Source of the DNA: Mantis religiosa | Lineage: Eukaryota; Arthropoda; Insecta; Mantodea; Mantidae | Reading direction: 5' to 3' | Assembly (NCBI GenBank): GCA_030765055.1 | Contig: CM060953.1 | Coordinates: 69,311,647-69,375,646 of the forward strand | DNA length: 64,000 nt | Shown here: positions 13,478 to 27,823 of the stretch, one piece after another | Numbering within the stretch: position 1 is the first letter of the stretch | How the letters are laid out: each line of letters starts with the position of its first letter | Program-made: the position numbers and the translations under genes | Notes under the pieces: generated by a model | The model's input: only the letters and a program-made list of their open reading frames with translations | Database searches by the model: none | Told to the model about the DNA's origin: nothing

Positions 13478-13703
13478 TTTTATGTCCTCTAACGATGTCA
13501 TATCGGACTGTGAATGAATTGGGTGAAATTATGCCCAAGTGAGTCCAGGGCCCATGGAGCTTACAGCTACCTTACATTCGTTTAAAGGATAAGGGAAAAT
13601 CCCGGAAAAACCCTTACCCAGTTAACTCATCCTGACCGAGATTCGAACTAGGGACCCCTTGAACTTGAGGTAGACACGCTAACACCACGCTACCGAGGTG
13701 GGT
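13478..13703 (-). mobile_element. tRNA-derived SINE, family 1 (minus strand)
   Basis: Another inverted, diverged copy. Its head ends near GCTACCGAGGTGGG and its body contains GATAAGGGAAAATCCCGG. It lies about 0.65 kb from the previous copy, in the same orientation. Confidence 0.8.
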
Positions 13704-14364
13704 AATAAAAACAGTAGCTTGCTAAAACTTATAAATGCAAGAACAATTCTTAATGGATTATCTCCAGAGAGAAATAAAGCTCATAAATGCACAATAAATT
13801 CAGTACTGGATTTAAAGTAATCATTTTTGTATTGCCCAACACTCACTAGATAGTAAAACAAACACTTAATTGCATGTTCGCAGTGAACTCATAAAATTAG
13901 TATTAGTAATTTTGAAACATCCTATTGAAAAGCGAGCTCGATAGGGCTTGTTCTAATACGGTCGTAATGAATTTCAGAATGGAATGCATTAAAACATTCC
14001 TCCTCTTTCACAATCCTTCGTAATCTAGATCAATGAAAGAAAATGAGCCCGGGATCTTTGGCATTTGAAGATATTTCCATTGCATTTAGGAGGCCAAAAC
14101 CGACTGAGAAACAAAGTCGCGCCTGAGTACCTAACAAAGCTTAACAGATGTCTCCTGGCCGTATATATTAGGCGCTACCAACTTGTCTTAAGGGATGGCA
14201 CCCGTTCTTAAGTTCGTCTTAAACCTCCATATTGGTTATAAAATAAAATCCAAGACAAATAAATGCATGGGAATAAGATTATACTATAAGTTTTGGGTTT
14301 TAAACATTAAAGAGGGGGTGAAATTGCTTCATTTCTGTGAACTAAATAATTTTTTATATGTAAT
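13704..14364. other. AT-rich DNA, nothing recognised
   Basis: No supported gene, RNA or repeat seen. Confidence 0.4.
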
Positions 14365-14935
14365 AGGGCAGTAAAAGGAGATGAGGATGGTGAATGTACA
14401 TTAACAAATAACAACGGCCAAAGTGTGGTAGACTATATCTTGTATAGTGAGGAGCTCATTGAAGGAATTATTAATTTAAAAATAGCACACGAAATACCGA
14501 GTAAGGAGCAAGATGAACTTAAAGTAGTGAATATATTTAAATGGAGGGAAGAAAATAAGAAAGAATTCCTAACTGAATTAAACTCAGAAATATAAAAAAT
14601 AATAAAAATAGGTGTAGAGGTTGCACTGAATGAGGACAATATAGAAAGAGGCTTAGTGTTAATGAAACTAATAATGTCAGGGATAAAAATGAAATTAAAA
14701 GGGAAACAAACGAATAAGTAGTGGATGGCATGATGAGGACTGTGGTAGGGCGAGAAGGGATGTGCTTAGAAATGTGGCTTGTTGGAGAATAACGGGGAAT
14801 GGTAAAGACACGATGGTTATGGTAATAAGTAGAGAAGCGAATGGGAAATTATTAGAAGAAAGAATAATGAATGGCAAAATAGTATTTGAAAGAAAATGAA
14901 GGATGCCATACAACATTTCGTTTAAGGGTCTGTTC
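14365..14935 (+). pseudogene. Non-LTR retrotransposon endonuclease-domain remnant
   Basis: On the plus strand the frame contains TNNNGQSVVDYILYSEEL, which resembles the end of the exonuclease/endonuclease/phosphatase domain of LINE ORF2 proteins (the NGRSVVDYI-type motif). An acidic and lysine-rich linker follows, then a WHDEDCGRARRDVLR stretch like the region before reverse transcriptase. Stops at about 14596 and 14720 interrupt it, and no reverse transcriptase follows. It is a fragment. Confidence 0.55.
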
Positions 14936-16046
14936 ATAAATGCCACCAATGTGCCCGAAATTTGTCACGCAGGAGTTTTCCTTTGCGTGCTAGTAAATCT
15001 ACTGGCACCTCACGTGGGGCTGTCACCTTTATGCACATTTAGAAACCATTTGTGTAACACGGGTTTGAAACCGTGACTTTCGGATAAGCTAGCTAGTCCT
15101 TAACCAAGTAAGTGTTTGTCTAGACTAACGTTAAATTGTGATGAAATAGCATTGCAACCCTTTAGATAGTTCTATTGCCCAATTCTTAGCCTTCTCCTAA
15201 AAATGTTTTGGACATTTTAAAATATGTGAAGCAGAAATCAAGTTTGTTACGCTCATTCCAAAGATCAGTGTACGGTTATAAATTCAAAATTTCAGAAATA
15301 ATACAGTATATAAAGAAAGATGTGTAACGTATAATATAAATAAATTGCAACATTTGTATAGATTCATATCAAATGGAGAATAAAAATACAGTAACAGTTT
15401 TGTTATAAGGAAATGAAACTATCTCATACGACAGAGTAATGTATTACTTAATGTGATTAATATAACTCACAATTATAGGACCATTGGAACACAGTAAACA
15501 TTAATTTTAAACAGGAGGTAAATTAATAAAAGTAATATGAGTGAATAATTAAATGATGAAGTTATGCAATAATCGAAAAAAGAGGTTAAGTTGTAAAGAC
15601 TGAAGAATCAACAGGGTAAACTGAGATTCCATATTTCATTTTGTAAGGAGATGACACATGGGAAAGAAGAAATTACACAGAAGACGCCATTCTGCGTTAA
15701 TCTGAGTTTTGCTGCGGAAACGCCCATGCCAGAGAACAGTACTACAGTCATATATGCGGGTACAAAATACTGAACTTCATATAGGTATAAGCTTCGAGGA
15801 AAATAATTCCCGCAGCTTGGAAGCACATGAGCTCAATTACCAACAGAAATAAACATTTGATATACACTTCCCGTCTCGTATTACATAACCGCAGTACATA
15901 AAAAATTGTTTATTAGTCATCTAATGAATCTCCAAAACTTGAAATGTATAGGATGGCTGGGGGATCGGACCCTATCCAAGCTGTTGTTATTGGACGGGTA
16001 AAAATTAAATGGCAGCAATCCAATTTTACATGTTTTGTAATTCTGT
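14936..16046. other. AT-rich DNA, nothing recognised
   Basis: No supported feature. A short stretch near 15060-15110 is faintly tRNA-like but too weak to call. Confidence 0.4.
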
Positions 16047-16185
16047 TTTCCTTGCTTTACAAGTAATACAACCGCCTTGGTGACTTGTAATTTCTCTTCC
16101 AACAAAATTTCAATTTTCCTTGCTTTACAAGTAATACAACCGCCTTGGTGACTTGTAATTTCTCTTCCAACAAAATTTCAATTTA
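16047..16185. repeat. Tandem duplication, two 67-bp units
   Basis: The segment starting TTTTCCTTGCTTTACAAGTA occurs twice head to tail, at about 16047 and 16114, with essentially no differences. This is a recent local duplication. Confidence 0.85.
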
Positions 16186-16907
16186 CATGAACAAGTGATT
16201 AGCTTCCTTTCAAAACATTATATAAGCTATTACACATTTTCATTAATATTCCATTTGACAAAACTTTCAAGAAGTGTTCATTCCTCCACTCCCAATACTG
16301 TCTCCGCATATAATTTGTATGAAAATTCAAGAGATAATTTGGAATGAATATTACTCACCAAAGATGCTGTAGAGTACTGAGTAATTTTGAATAGACCGAA
16401 ATTGTTCTATGCCTTGGTACGGCGCACCACTGTGGCCCATTTGGCAAAACAAACCTGCTCTTGTCGTGGACTCGCACACACAATTTCTGCAGCTCACGGC
16501 CTCGGGTTCAGGTTCAGGTTCAGACGCACGTTCCAACTGACGCCAACAGGGGCGGTTGTCCAGTACAGATAGTACAATCAGGAACGATACCCTACGATTG
16601 GCCTATAATGAACTTAGTGCGTCGACTGTCCCTTATAGATCTTAAATGATTAACTTAAGGGTATCTTATATTGGCAGACGAATTTACTGAAACTTAAGAT
16701 CCTATTTCAGCAGAAGTAAATTTATACAACTGAAATATTATGTATGATAATGAATATGTATTATAAATTGCAGAGAGTATTGGTAATACCATTGCTAGTG
16801 GAATATTGTTTGCACGTGGAAGTATTGTTAAATTGTTCAAAACCTAATATGTCGAATAGTGGACAATAAAATAAAAAATGTTTTATTGTCTCTATAGATT
16901 CTTCACT

Positions 16908-17793
<886 letters not shown>

Positions 17794-18369
17794 TGATAGC
17801 CTACTGAGTAGATGTGGGTATCTCCCCTCCCTTTCCCCTTCTTCAATTTCTCGCAAAGTGGCGCGGGGTTGCACCTGACTAGCATTGGCTATTGCGGTAC
17901 GTCTATATCCCTTTGGGTTTTAAAACAAATGCAAACAAGCGGCGGACCGTCAACATGTCTCGTTACAGAGCCCGACATCGACAAATGAATAGCTAAGAAG
18001 AATAAGAACTCAACTTAAATTATGAACTAATAATTATTAACTAATAATTATTAACATGTAGCTATAAAATTATAATTCACAATGGTATTCGTTTCACAAT
18101 ATGCACATGAAAATATGAATAAATAGATTAAAAGCCGGCCAATGAATCTTCCGCATGCTCTTTCTCACTCCAATATCTATTACGACACCTGCGAAGATTA
18201 ACTAAGAGGCGGAATGGGTAACCACCCTCTTTCTCCTCCTTGACACCACTGTGCTAAAGGGTAGCTCTGTTTCACTAATTCGGTGAGCTACTCCGAATTA
18301 GGTTGTGTCTAGTGTTTGTTTGTGTAGTTTAAGTTGATTTAACTATCACTTTGATTAATTTGATTTCAC
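17794..18369. other. Nothing recognised
   Basis: No supported feature between the microsatellite and the LINE remnant. Confidence 0.4.
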
Positions 18370-19420
18370 TAACACTTTGATTATATTGATTTTAGTATCA
18401 TTGAGTCAACTTCGGATGTTGCTTGTGGGTTGGCACAACTTCCAATTGTCCTCCATGTTCCTCTGCTTTTTGCTGCTCTGTAACATTACTGGCCTGCTTG
18501 TGTTGTTTAGAAGTCTGCCCACTTCTTCCTTGGTCTGTCTCTATGCTGGTCCTCTGGTGGCTTTGTATGTCCATCTTTTGTCCTTCATCCGCGCGATCTG
18601 GCCTCCCCACTTACACTTTATGTGTGACTTTTGTTGTTGGAGTCATTTGGGACAGCGTCTCATTGGAAATTTTGTCTTTCATAGTTATTCATAATATATT
18701 TTATTCCATATTCCTTTGGCATATTTTTGCGCTTCCATCTCTCTATTTGTTGTCGACCATGTTTGGCAACTATAAAGTAGTACTGGGTAGACACAGTTTT
18801 CTGTACTTCGAATTTGAGTCCTCTGTAGATTGTTTTGTCCAGGAGTATGAACTGCAGGGACCAGAGCATATTCACATTATTATTTATTTTCCGGTCTTGG
18901 CTTGAAGGAAGTTAGTTGGCCCAGGTATGTGTATTCTTTTGTATTTGGTAGCGTTTTTCCGTCAATTGATAACCTGTCTCACATCAGCTGTGTTTTTGTT
19001 ATGCTCATAGTTAGTCCTGCGGTTTTGCTTTGTGTGCAGAGTTGTTGGAGCATTGACTATAATTCTTCTGGTGTTTTCTCAAACAGGACTGCATCATCAG
19101 CGAATCTTAAGTCTGTCAGGTGACTTCCGTTTATGTTTATTCCCTGTTGCGTGCTACAATTCATTTCTCTGAATGTATTTTCCAACACGAATGTATAAAT
19201 TTTGGGAGAGATTGGGTTACCTTGTCGTACTCCACGTTCTAGATGAAATGATTAGCCTTCTGCTTCTATTCTTACCTTAGTAAAGTTTCGTCTATAAATA
19301 ATGCTTAATAGACGAATGTATGTTGCCCTCTACTCCCTGTGTGGACATGGCCTGCAGAATGCTTCTGTGTTCGATTGAGTCAAAAACTTTGCTGTAGTAA
19401 AAGCCCTAGGTGCCAAGGTA
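18370..19420 (-). pseudogene. Non-LTR retrotransposon (RTE-like) reverse transcriptase remnant
   Basis: Read on the minus strand, 19104-19090 encodes FADDA, the reverse-transcriptase catalytic box, preceded by LTDLR and followed by VLFEKTPEEL. Further upstream in the gene (about 19260-19170) a GVRQGNPISPKIYTFVLEN-like stretch matches the conserved RT block before it. The part toward 18400 (VGRPDRADEGQKMD) resembles the family C-terminal tail. Several frame breaks make it a dead copy. Assignment to RTE rather than another endonuclease-type clade is tentative. Confidence 0.7.
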
Positions 19421-21030
19421 AGTTAAATTCTTCTGCCTTCTGTACCAGCTGTTTTACTATAACCACAATCTAAATAAATATGCAATCTCATGTAATAACC
19501 TACAAATTTTCCATGGCTTATTAATTAAGTTGCAAAGAAATTTGGCCTAAGTATCTAACGTTTAGTCTGCATATACTGAAGGGATGCAGAGTATTAGTAA
19601 AAGCATCTTTGACACAAGGTGAATATGTGGCTAATAAATAATTATAAACGTCACACAAGTCCATTTGAGAGAATAACACACAAATTTGGAGCATTATATG
19701 GCTATATCTGAGGACGATATTTATATAAAATAAAGTTATGTCAAAATAATTGTTAAACATCATTCCAGTATCAGGGAACCACATTAACCATTCATATCAT
19801 TCATTGAAACTTCATCTTGTATAACTTTTTTTTGCAAGTGTGATTACAATCATATATCTATGTTACAGTATTATGTGTAATATAGTAGTTTCTCTCTATG
19901 TTTTGGGTATAAAAGAGAAAATATAAAATAAATTAATGAAGTAGCATTCTTAGAGTAAACATAATCTATTTACGTGAAGCACATGCACTCATTTTAGTTG
20001 ACTGCAGAAATATCGTTCTGGAACCCTAAAGTTCCAGAGTGCCATTAATGTACCGATAAAGTCTCAGCAGGAAATGGAATAATGGGAATAATCCTCTTTG
20101 ATGATGATCGCTGCCTTCAGTATAGATCACCCAGGAGCTTCAAGAAAGCATAGCGTGCCTCAGTAAGACAGCGAAAAATGTGAACAAGTGCTGCTTGCTG
20201 CTATCGTAGGGTCACGATGACCTAATTAGAGAGACAAGTTGCAGGCAATTACTGGAACGTCCATTTGAGTTACGAACCTCTCCTCTGGCGTCTGACCTGT
20301 TGGGCGTCGATATTGTAGCACACAGTATACGTTGTTCCTCAGGGTATTACTGCTAATGATCACAAAATTATATTTCTATGTCAAAGGTATGCAATATCCA
20401 GCAACTAAAGAATAAAAAATGCGTGTTACTTCCAGCTGTAGCTTGTGGAAACAATATACATATGAATTTCAAAGCAGTTTAAAGGCAGAAAATACGCTAG
20501 ACCCAGTTATCCATTACACTCTCACAACTGTGATTACGTTAAATAGAATGGTGTTATTACATATCAAATGTTCACATACGTATTGAGAAACAGAAACACT
20601 TAGTTTGAAATACGTTTACTCGAATCTTAGATCTAGACTTATAACTTAACAGTACAAACACTGTGAAAGAACCACTACAGTCAATAACATTTATTTTCAT
20701 GTACATTTCTAGTTTATAAGTACAAAATTATTTTTCTACAAATAAAATATTTTATATTCTGTATTACAGATGAACCTTAGCTGCGGAAGTATCGACAATG
20801 CTAGTAGCAGGAACGACAAGAAACTACCTCAGAGAGAAGTCTACAATTCGTATTGCTAAAACAGCAGAACTTCGGATGAACTGGGACCAAGGCCGATCTG
20901 AGTAAGCGAAATTCCTGGTTACGCAGAGACTGACGCAGAAACGATATAAACCGTACATCACCCAGCAGCACATATTTACCCAAAAACATACACACTGTAT
21001 GTACCGTAATAGCCTATGTATTTGCATTGT
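19421..21030. other. AT-rich DNA, nothing recognised
   Basis: No supported gene or repeat. The only frames are short and AT-driven. Confidence 0.4.
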
Positions 21031-22009
<979 letters not shown>

Positions 22010-22776
22010 CGTAAATAGTATTTGCAATGATTCACCTTCATTCTTCTTCTGTTGACAAGTTTAGGTTTTAGCAAGTTATAATATATTGAGAAGATTCATT
22101 TGGAAGGACCCCGTATTCGAAGTAACTCAGTCGAAACTAATAAATGCTTTACTTGACTCCACCGGGAATCAAGCCGAGTTCGCCTGTTAGAAAGTAGTGG
22201 GAAACTGAATTCACGGCAATATATTAATGGAATGTTCGATCGTAGAATAATTAATATCAGATATTGAGTTTCGATACCTTATCGGTAGAATGATATCATA
22301 CTATATAGTTATTGGAAACTTAAAACTAGGAAGAGGAAATATGGGAGGATTTCCCCATTCTGTTAGCTCAGCATAATGTCCTTTAACAGTATAGTAGAAA
22401 AACAAAGCACGGAATATTATAGGACTGAAAAAACTGAACTAGTGTCTCTGCATGAGTATTTGTAACAAATTTTTCTTTAAAAATAATGCAGAATTATCAT
22501 AACGCTCAGTTAATCATAAAATAGATCCATTTAAATAATATCTCCAATTTTTTTAGAAATGGCAATTAATCATATTCAATACAAGTAAAATAATAAAACA
22601 AGTCCACATTGGGTAATGTTTTAAATAACTAACACATTGATTAATCGTTAAGCCCAGACGTTGTCATCATACCAGTTTTGCTTTTATTGATAATTTTATT
22701 CAAAGCAAGAATGATTTGTGGTGTCGTGACGTTTTGAAAGTGTTATTTAAGTATAATCCAATATTTGTAGTAAATA
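22010..22776. other. AT-rich DNA, nothing recognised
   Basis: No supported feature seen. Confidence 0.4.
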
Positions 22777-23662
22777 CGAGGGCTGTTCAATAAAGAAAGA
22801 TCACAACTTTTTTGACAACGTACCTTTACTCATTCTCATAAATTTGATGGTGTTTCTCAAAACAGTCTCCCCTGAATCCGATGCACTGGTCCCAGAGTTT
22901 CTGCCAGTCTTCAAAGACACGTTGGAAACCATTTTTGAGAGATCCTTCAAAATCGGCTCCACAGCCCTCACCACTGCTTCTGGTGTTGGATAATGCCTCC
23001 CACGAAGGCGTTTCTTTAAGTTAGGGAATAGTCACATGGGGCTAAATCCGGACTACAGGGAGGGTGAGCAATGCCAGATATTCAGCAACAACATTGGGAA
23101 TATGCGCCCGTGCATTATCGTGGTGCAACATCCAGTCTTCTTCACGAAAATGTGGTCTTTTGTGCCTGATATGGACTTGAAATGTTTTCAGGACATCCCT
23201 GTAGTATTGTCCAGTTATTGTTGTGTGTGCAGGTACAATATGCTGATATACTATTCCGTAAATATCAAAGAATGAGATGACCTTAACTTTCCCAGCAGAA
23301 GGAACCACGTTTGCTTTTAGGGACTTGGTGATGAAATAGATTTTCTGACTGAGCTTTGCTGTTTGCTGTCAGGATCAAAATGATGTAGCCAAGTTTCATC
23401 AGCAGTAATTACGTTTGAAAGAAACTCCGGATATTCCTCTAACATCAACTTTAACTGCATGTTACCTCCATTGCAGCGGTAGGCAATACTGAACATGTCT
23501 GAACTTGCCTGGTTCTCACAGGCGGGAACCAGGAGTACCAACAATGAAACTACTAAGGTGTGTTTGTTTCACATTAAACTAACAGAATATAATAATACTG
23601 AATTTTAGTGCGAAAAATTATGACCGTAAAAATTATGATCATCCTTTATTGAACAGCCCTCA
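22777..23662 (-). mobile_element. Mariner transposon, internally deleted (copy 2)
   Basis: The ends CGAGGGCTGTTCAATAAAGA and its inverse are flanked by TA. On the minus strand 23544-23317 reads EEYPEFLSNVITADETWLHH, and 23308-23042 reads DIYGIVYQHIVPAHTTITGQ followed by MLHHDNARAH, i.e. the first and second catalytic Asp regions of a mariner transposase. A stop or frameshift separates the two halves. The N-terminal DNA-binding domain is absent, as in the other two copies. Confidence 0.9.
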
Positions 23663-23749
23663 TATATTACTATTATTTTTTTAGTGATTTCACGATGTTT
23701 GAGCAGTTCTGTACCGTGTTGTTCTGGTTTCAAAATTTAAAATGTTGGG

Positions 23750-24545
23750 TTAAAGAAATAGAAGGCTCGCTTACAAACAAAATGGCAATAAATAAAGTAA
23801 TTTAACAAGGGAATTCTCTTTGCCCACTACTTTTTAACATTTTAATGGTAAGTATAATTGAGGTGAGAGGAATTCATAAATCTAGTCGTGTATGCAGATA
23901 TTATCGTCTTAATAAATAACACAATGAACAATTTTGTTGCATCGTTTCTCTTTGAGTTGTGCAAAGATTGGAATGACCATTAATACATTAAATACAGAGG
24001 TTTTAACAATCAATAAATGACCACTGATACGTAAATTGCATTTAAAAGAACATATAACACAACGGGTTATAGATAATAACTATCTAGCTGTAAAAATAAG
24101 CAGTAATGGATTTTTGAAAGAGGAACTTAGCAAGTTAATAAGACTACTACGGTATCAGGATGTCTTAATAGTTACATTTGTAAAAATAAATATTTGATAA
24201 GAGAAACAAAAATCGGAATCTATAAAACAGTTGTAAGACCATAACATGCTGCAGAAAGCATACCTGAAACCACAAAAACAAAACAAATATTATGAATAAT
24301 ACAAGAAGAACACAGATGAGACAGAGTACCTCATGCAGCAATATGACACGCTTGTAAATTACAACCTGTAACAGATTAGTGCGTAAGGCCAGAGATGGAA
24401 TACCAGAAGAAAGACGTAGTTCAGGAAGACCAAAAATGAGATGGAAGAATAATTTTTCTGTTAAAACAGGCTGTTAGCCTAAATGAAAAGAAGAATTTAA
24501 TGAAATTAAGGACTATCAATGCGAATAAGTATAAGAAAGAAAAGG
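23750..24545 (+). pseudogene. Non-LTR retrotransposon reverse transcriptase remnant (plus strand)
   Basis: Pieces in order on the plus strand: GNSLCPLLFNILM near 23810-23850, IHKSSRVYADIIVLIN-like near 23875-23925 (the YADD box, mutated to YADI), and a GRPKMRWKNN-like tail near 24425-24460. The order matches RT followed by the LINE C-terminus. Many stops show it is dead. Confidence 0.55.
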
Positions 24546-24548
24546 CTT

Positions 24549-25600
24549 ATATGGGACGATGTTTATCCTTGAATACTCCTAGCTAAGCAACCAATTGGAG
24601 TCCGGCGATGTAGTCATATTGTATTCCTCGTAACTGGTGCGTGACGAGCGCCAGTTGAATCCATCTCTAACAAATATTATTTGCGCTAAGACAAAAATAC
24701 ACATTTTGCACAAACGAAGAGCACAGGGAGTAATGTGTCTAAAATAACCAGCAGACCCCATATTTTTATATCAAATAATTTTCCTACTACAAGTAAATAA
24801 ATTGCCAATAGATTATAAAAATGCATCGCGAGGCAAGTACTGTAATAAAACTCATTATTGGTTGGCAGGTATGCATTTACATATATTTTTAATTACTCAG
24901 AACTGAAACATAAACGTTTCACATAACGTGATAAAAATTACTTCGAATAAGTTAAGGTGTTAAATTCGAGAGAGAACGAACAGTACAGTTCTTGTTGGCC
25001 TGGCAGAATACGAGTCATCACATTATATGTTTGTTTATGAATGGTTCGTGATCTCTATTTACCTTAGAGAGTTCAAAGGAGTATTATTCAGTTGTTCTGT
25101 TTAAAATCCAGGGAAAAGTGTATCAGATCAACTTGTAACTGAAATGAGAGGTAATCTGCCTTTCCCCTTACACTGCAAGTACAATCCAATTGAGTTAATG
25201 TAGGCTCAAAATATGTTGCAAATACAAATAGTACTTTTAAACTGAGGACGTTGAACTATTTATTCACGAAGAAATTGACAAGGTAGCACAAGAACACAAA
25301 AACTGCGTGAGACATGCAGATAAACTACAAGAGGACGACTTTTGGAAAGAAATAACACATGACGAGAATTTGAAGTCCATCTTCATAAATTTGCAATATT
25401 CGGGCGATAAACATAATGGCAATGGTCTAAGATATGTATGTGTGTGTGTGTTTGTGTGAGAGAGAAAGAGAGAGAGAGACACAGAGAGAGAGGGAGGGAA
25501 GGAGAAATATAAAAAGAGTGGGGTAACGAGGTGGCAACGCTGAGCGCACTAACCCATCAAATTTGCGGTGGATCAAAACTCTTTCCATTTGAAACACAAA
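24549..25600 (+). mobile_element. Unclassified TIR element, copy A
   Basis: Aligns by eye along most of its length with the copy at 42173-43357, in the same orientation. Shared parts include AAGCAACCAATTGGAGTCC near the start, a Lys/Glu-rich coding-like piece (DKLQEDDFWKEI) near 25315-25355, AATATAAAAAGAGTGGGGT, and the end TCCATTTGAAACAC. Its left inverted repeat is eroded. I do not recognise the family. Confidence 0.6.
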
Positions 25601-25660
25601 GTCATTGCGAGTCCCATTATGGCAGGCAGCTGTTTTTCGTTCAACCACCATAGTTTATTT

Positions 25661-26955
25661 TGATACAACTCCAAACTACTCCAGTCTTCTATTTATCTCC
25701 TGTTAGCTGAAGTAAATAATAGATATAGTTTCATTACACTCTCATTGTAGACCTAACAGCGATATATAAAACAGAATCGATAGTACGTGATCACATGCTG
25801 GTTTTAAAGGTTCATGCCATTTCCGTGACATCCAGAGATAGATCTGAATACGTTCAGCAGATTAAAACTGGCAGAAGTATTGAAAGACGTCAACCCAGTA
25901 AAACTGTCAATTTCAAATATGACTGATGCTACGAGCGAGATATTAAAATGACCGGTGTGTTTTAGCGATTCGTAAATTATTTGTGATAAGTTTTTCTTTT
26001 TCTATATTTTATGGCTTACCCCTTATACGAAATTATATAAAATGTCTTTCAAATGAAGAACATAAATATTTCACATTTTATTCGTATGTATCTCATATAT
26101 ACATTTTATTGCAAATTTCTTAAGCTTATGGTATTTCAATAGCTTTTGTGAGAAAATAAAATATTTTGTAATTTTTTCCAAGTGAAGGGTAGTTTGGGGT
26201 GGAAGTGTTTAAAAAGTATTGCTTTTTTCACCCTTGAAAGATATTCTGATAGCCATGTTTGGTACTTATTGTAATTTTCGTACTTGAATTATGCAATGTA
26301 GATTAAATTATTAGATTGATTTGCGCTCAGTGGGTTCACTTTTAGCCACAAAGGACTGTGAACATTGAACTTGCCCAGAGGTATACAGTTATTAGCATAT
26401 ATACTTGAAAACTTAACATAAGCGACATCCTATATATACAGGCCATAAGAAAAGCAATGTGGAAAACAAGGTAGGGATAATTATATGTGATATAAAGTAA
26501 TACACCTTTTTAAATCAACTTTTACTTTTCTTTTGCCAGTACGTCTCGACATTTTTGCACTGGATACCATTTATTGTCATTTCTTCTATACGTTTAAATA
26601 GTTTTTTGAACAGGTATCAAGGTTTATTGCAATGATTTGTTATTGGTACATCGAATACTTTAGTAAATCGTACTAGAGAAGGTGAAAGAGATATGAGTCT
26701 TTTCTGTATAGAATTTATAATGTAAACAGCACGCGTACTCAACAAAACCAAGAAATCGCGTGGATATACAGTTACAGCAACGAGATGCGCTAGCAGGCGA
26801 GGATGTAGTTCTACTGCTTCAAATGCTGATACCAATCTAACATTTTCTGTTGTCGAACAAATAACAAGAACAAAAGAAGATAATGCCAACTCGTTTCTGG
26901 GGCAACACTTTCACCGCAATAATTATTTCACTAACTTGAGTGCCATTAACCGTCG
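25661..26955. other. AT-rich DNA, nothing recognised
   Basis: Open frame 26617-26889 (minus) has no family likeness. Nothing else seen. Confidence 0.4.
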
Positions 26956-27028
26956 GTTTCCGTGGTGTAGTGGTTATCACATCCGCCTAACACGCGGAAG
27001 GTCCTCGGTTCGATCCCGGGCGGAAACA
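26956..27028 (+). tRNA. tRNA-Val (anticodon AAC)
   Basis: A full cloverleaf can be drawn. The acceptor stem pairs GTTTCCG with CGGAAAC, followed by discriminator A. The D arm lies around TGGTGTAGTGGTTATCA. The anticodon stem pairs TCCGC with GCGGA around the loop CTAACAC (anticodon AAC), and the T arm pairs CTCGG with CCGGG around TTCGATC. A-box and B-box (GGTTCGATCC) promoter elements are intact. There is no intron and no encoded CCA. It inserts valine at GTT codons (and others by wobble after A-to-I editing). Unlike the SINE heads nearby, all stems are intact, so it is probably a working host gene. Confidence 0.93.
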
Positions 27029-27449
27029 TAATTTTTATGTCTGGCTTACAGCATATGTACCCTTGCCTTAATGTATTGCATTATCCTTCAGATAGAAACA
27101 AAACAAAAATAAACTAAATCAGAGGTTCTGAACCCATAAATAATGGGCAATTTGGGTAGTCCCCGGTTCATTGTGCCATTGGAAAATAATTCTTACAAAA
27201 CGACTAAACCATTCTTCCGACTGGAAAATAGTCGAACGAATAATATTAAGTAGTTTACAGATATATCATGCTAAAAAAGTCCTACATGACATATACTGTA
27301 CGGTTCATTTATCTTATTCATTTATCATAAGACTCCCATTTGCAATTAATGCTAATAATAGCGTAGATGTTTTCACATATTATTTACAGAAAATATAGGA
27401 TATGCGTTTCACTCTTCGGGGTAACATCTCAAAAGGGAATTAACACTTT
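27029..27449. other. Nothing recognised
   Basis: AT-rich. The plus-strand frame 27171-27398 has no family likeness. Confidence 0.4.
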
Positions 27450-27823
27450 CTACATACCTATATTCGCTTGAGATTTGGATGGCATCATTTCAGCTCTGTA
27501 TGGGGCCTGTGCACCAAAAATATACTGCGTAGTAGAACCGCAACGCCCAAAACCGAAGCCTGTAAAGTACCATATGTGACCATTTGCAAGTAGCTGCTGT
27601 ACATCCCTCGTGAGCTCTGTGCCGGCGCTCCTTACGTATGCCTGTGTATAGACCGCTGCCCGCAGGGGTAAACAATTCCTCCCCTACAATGTCTATATGT
27701 ACCTACGTATTCTGCTCTCATTTTCGGGTGCTTCCACCTATACTCCGCACCTCATTTTTGACACACAGGTCCCACATAGAGCAGAAATGACGTTGTCAAG
27801 CTCTCAAGTGAATGCAGGTGTAG
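27450..27823. mobile_element. MITE with inverted ends, intact copy
   Basis: The ends are related inverted repeats (CTACATACCTATATTCGCTT at the left; AAGTGAATGCAGGTGTAG at the right). The reverse complement of this 0.37 kb unit matches, block by block, the two segments at 34848-34994 and 36461-36740 (for example CCCGAAAATG, CAGAATACGTAGG, TTACCCCTG, GAGGGATGTCCAGCAGCTAC). Those two segments are therefore one copy split by a later insertion. No coding capacity. Confidence 0.75.

Noticed and set aside
16500..16530. Short GGTTCA repeats as telomere-like DNA
   Set aside because: Only three or four units, and insect telomere repeats are TTAGG.
18423..18905. 160-aa plus-strand frame rich in Cys, Trp and Leu
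   Set aside because: It is the antisense of the LINE remnant. The composition mimics membrane protein only by chance.
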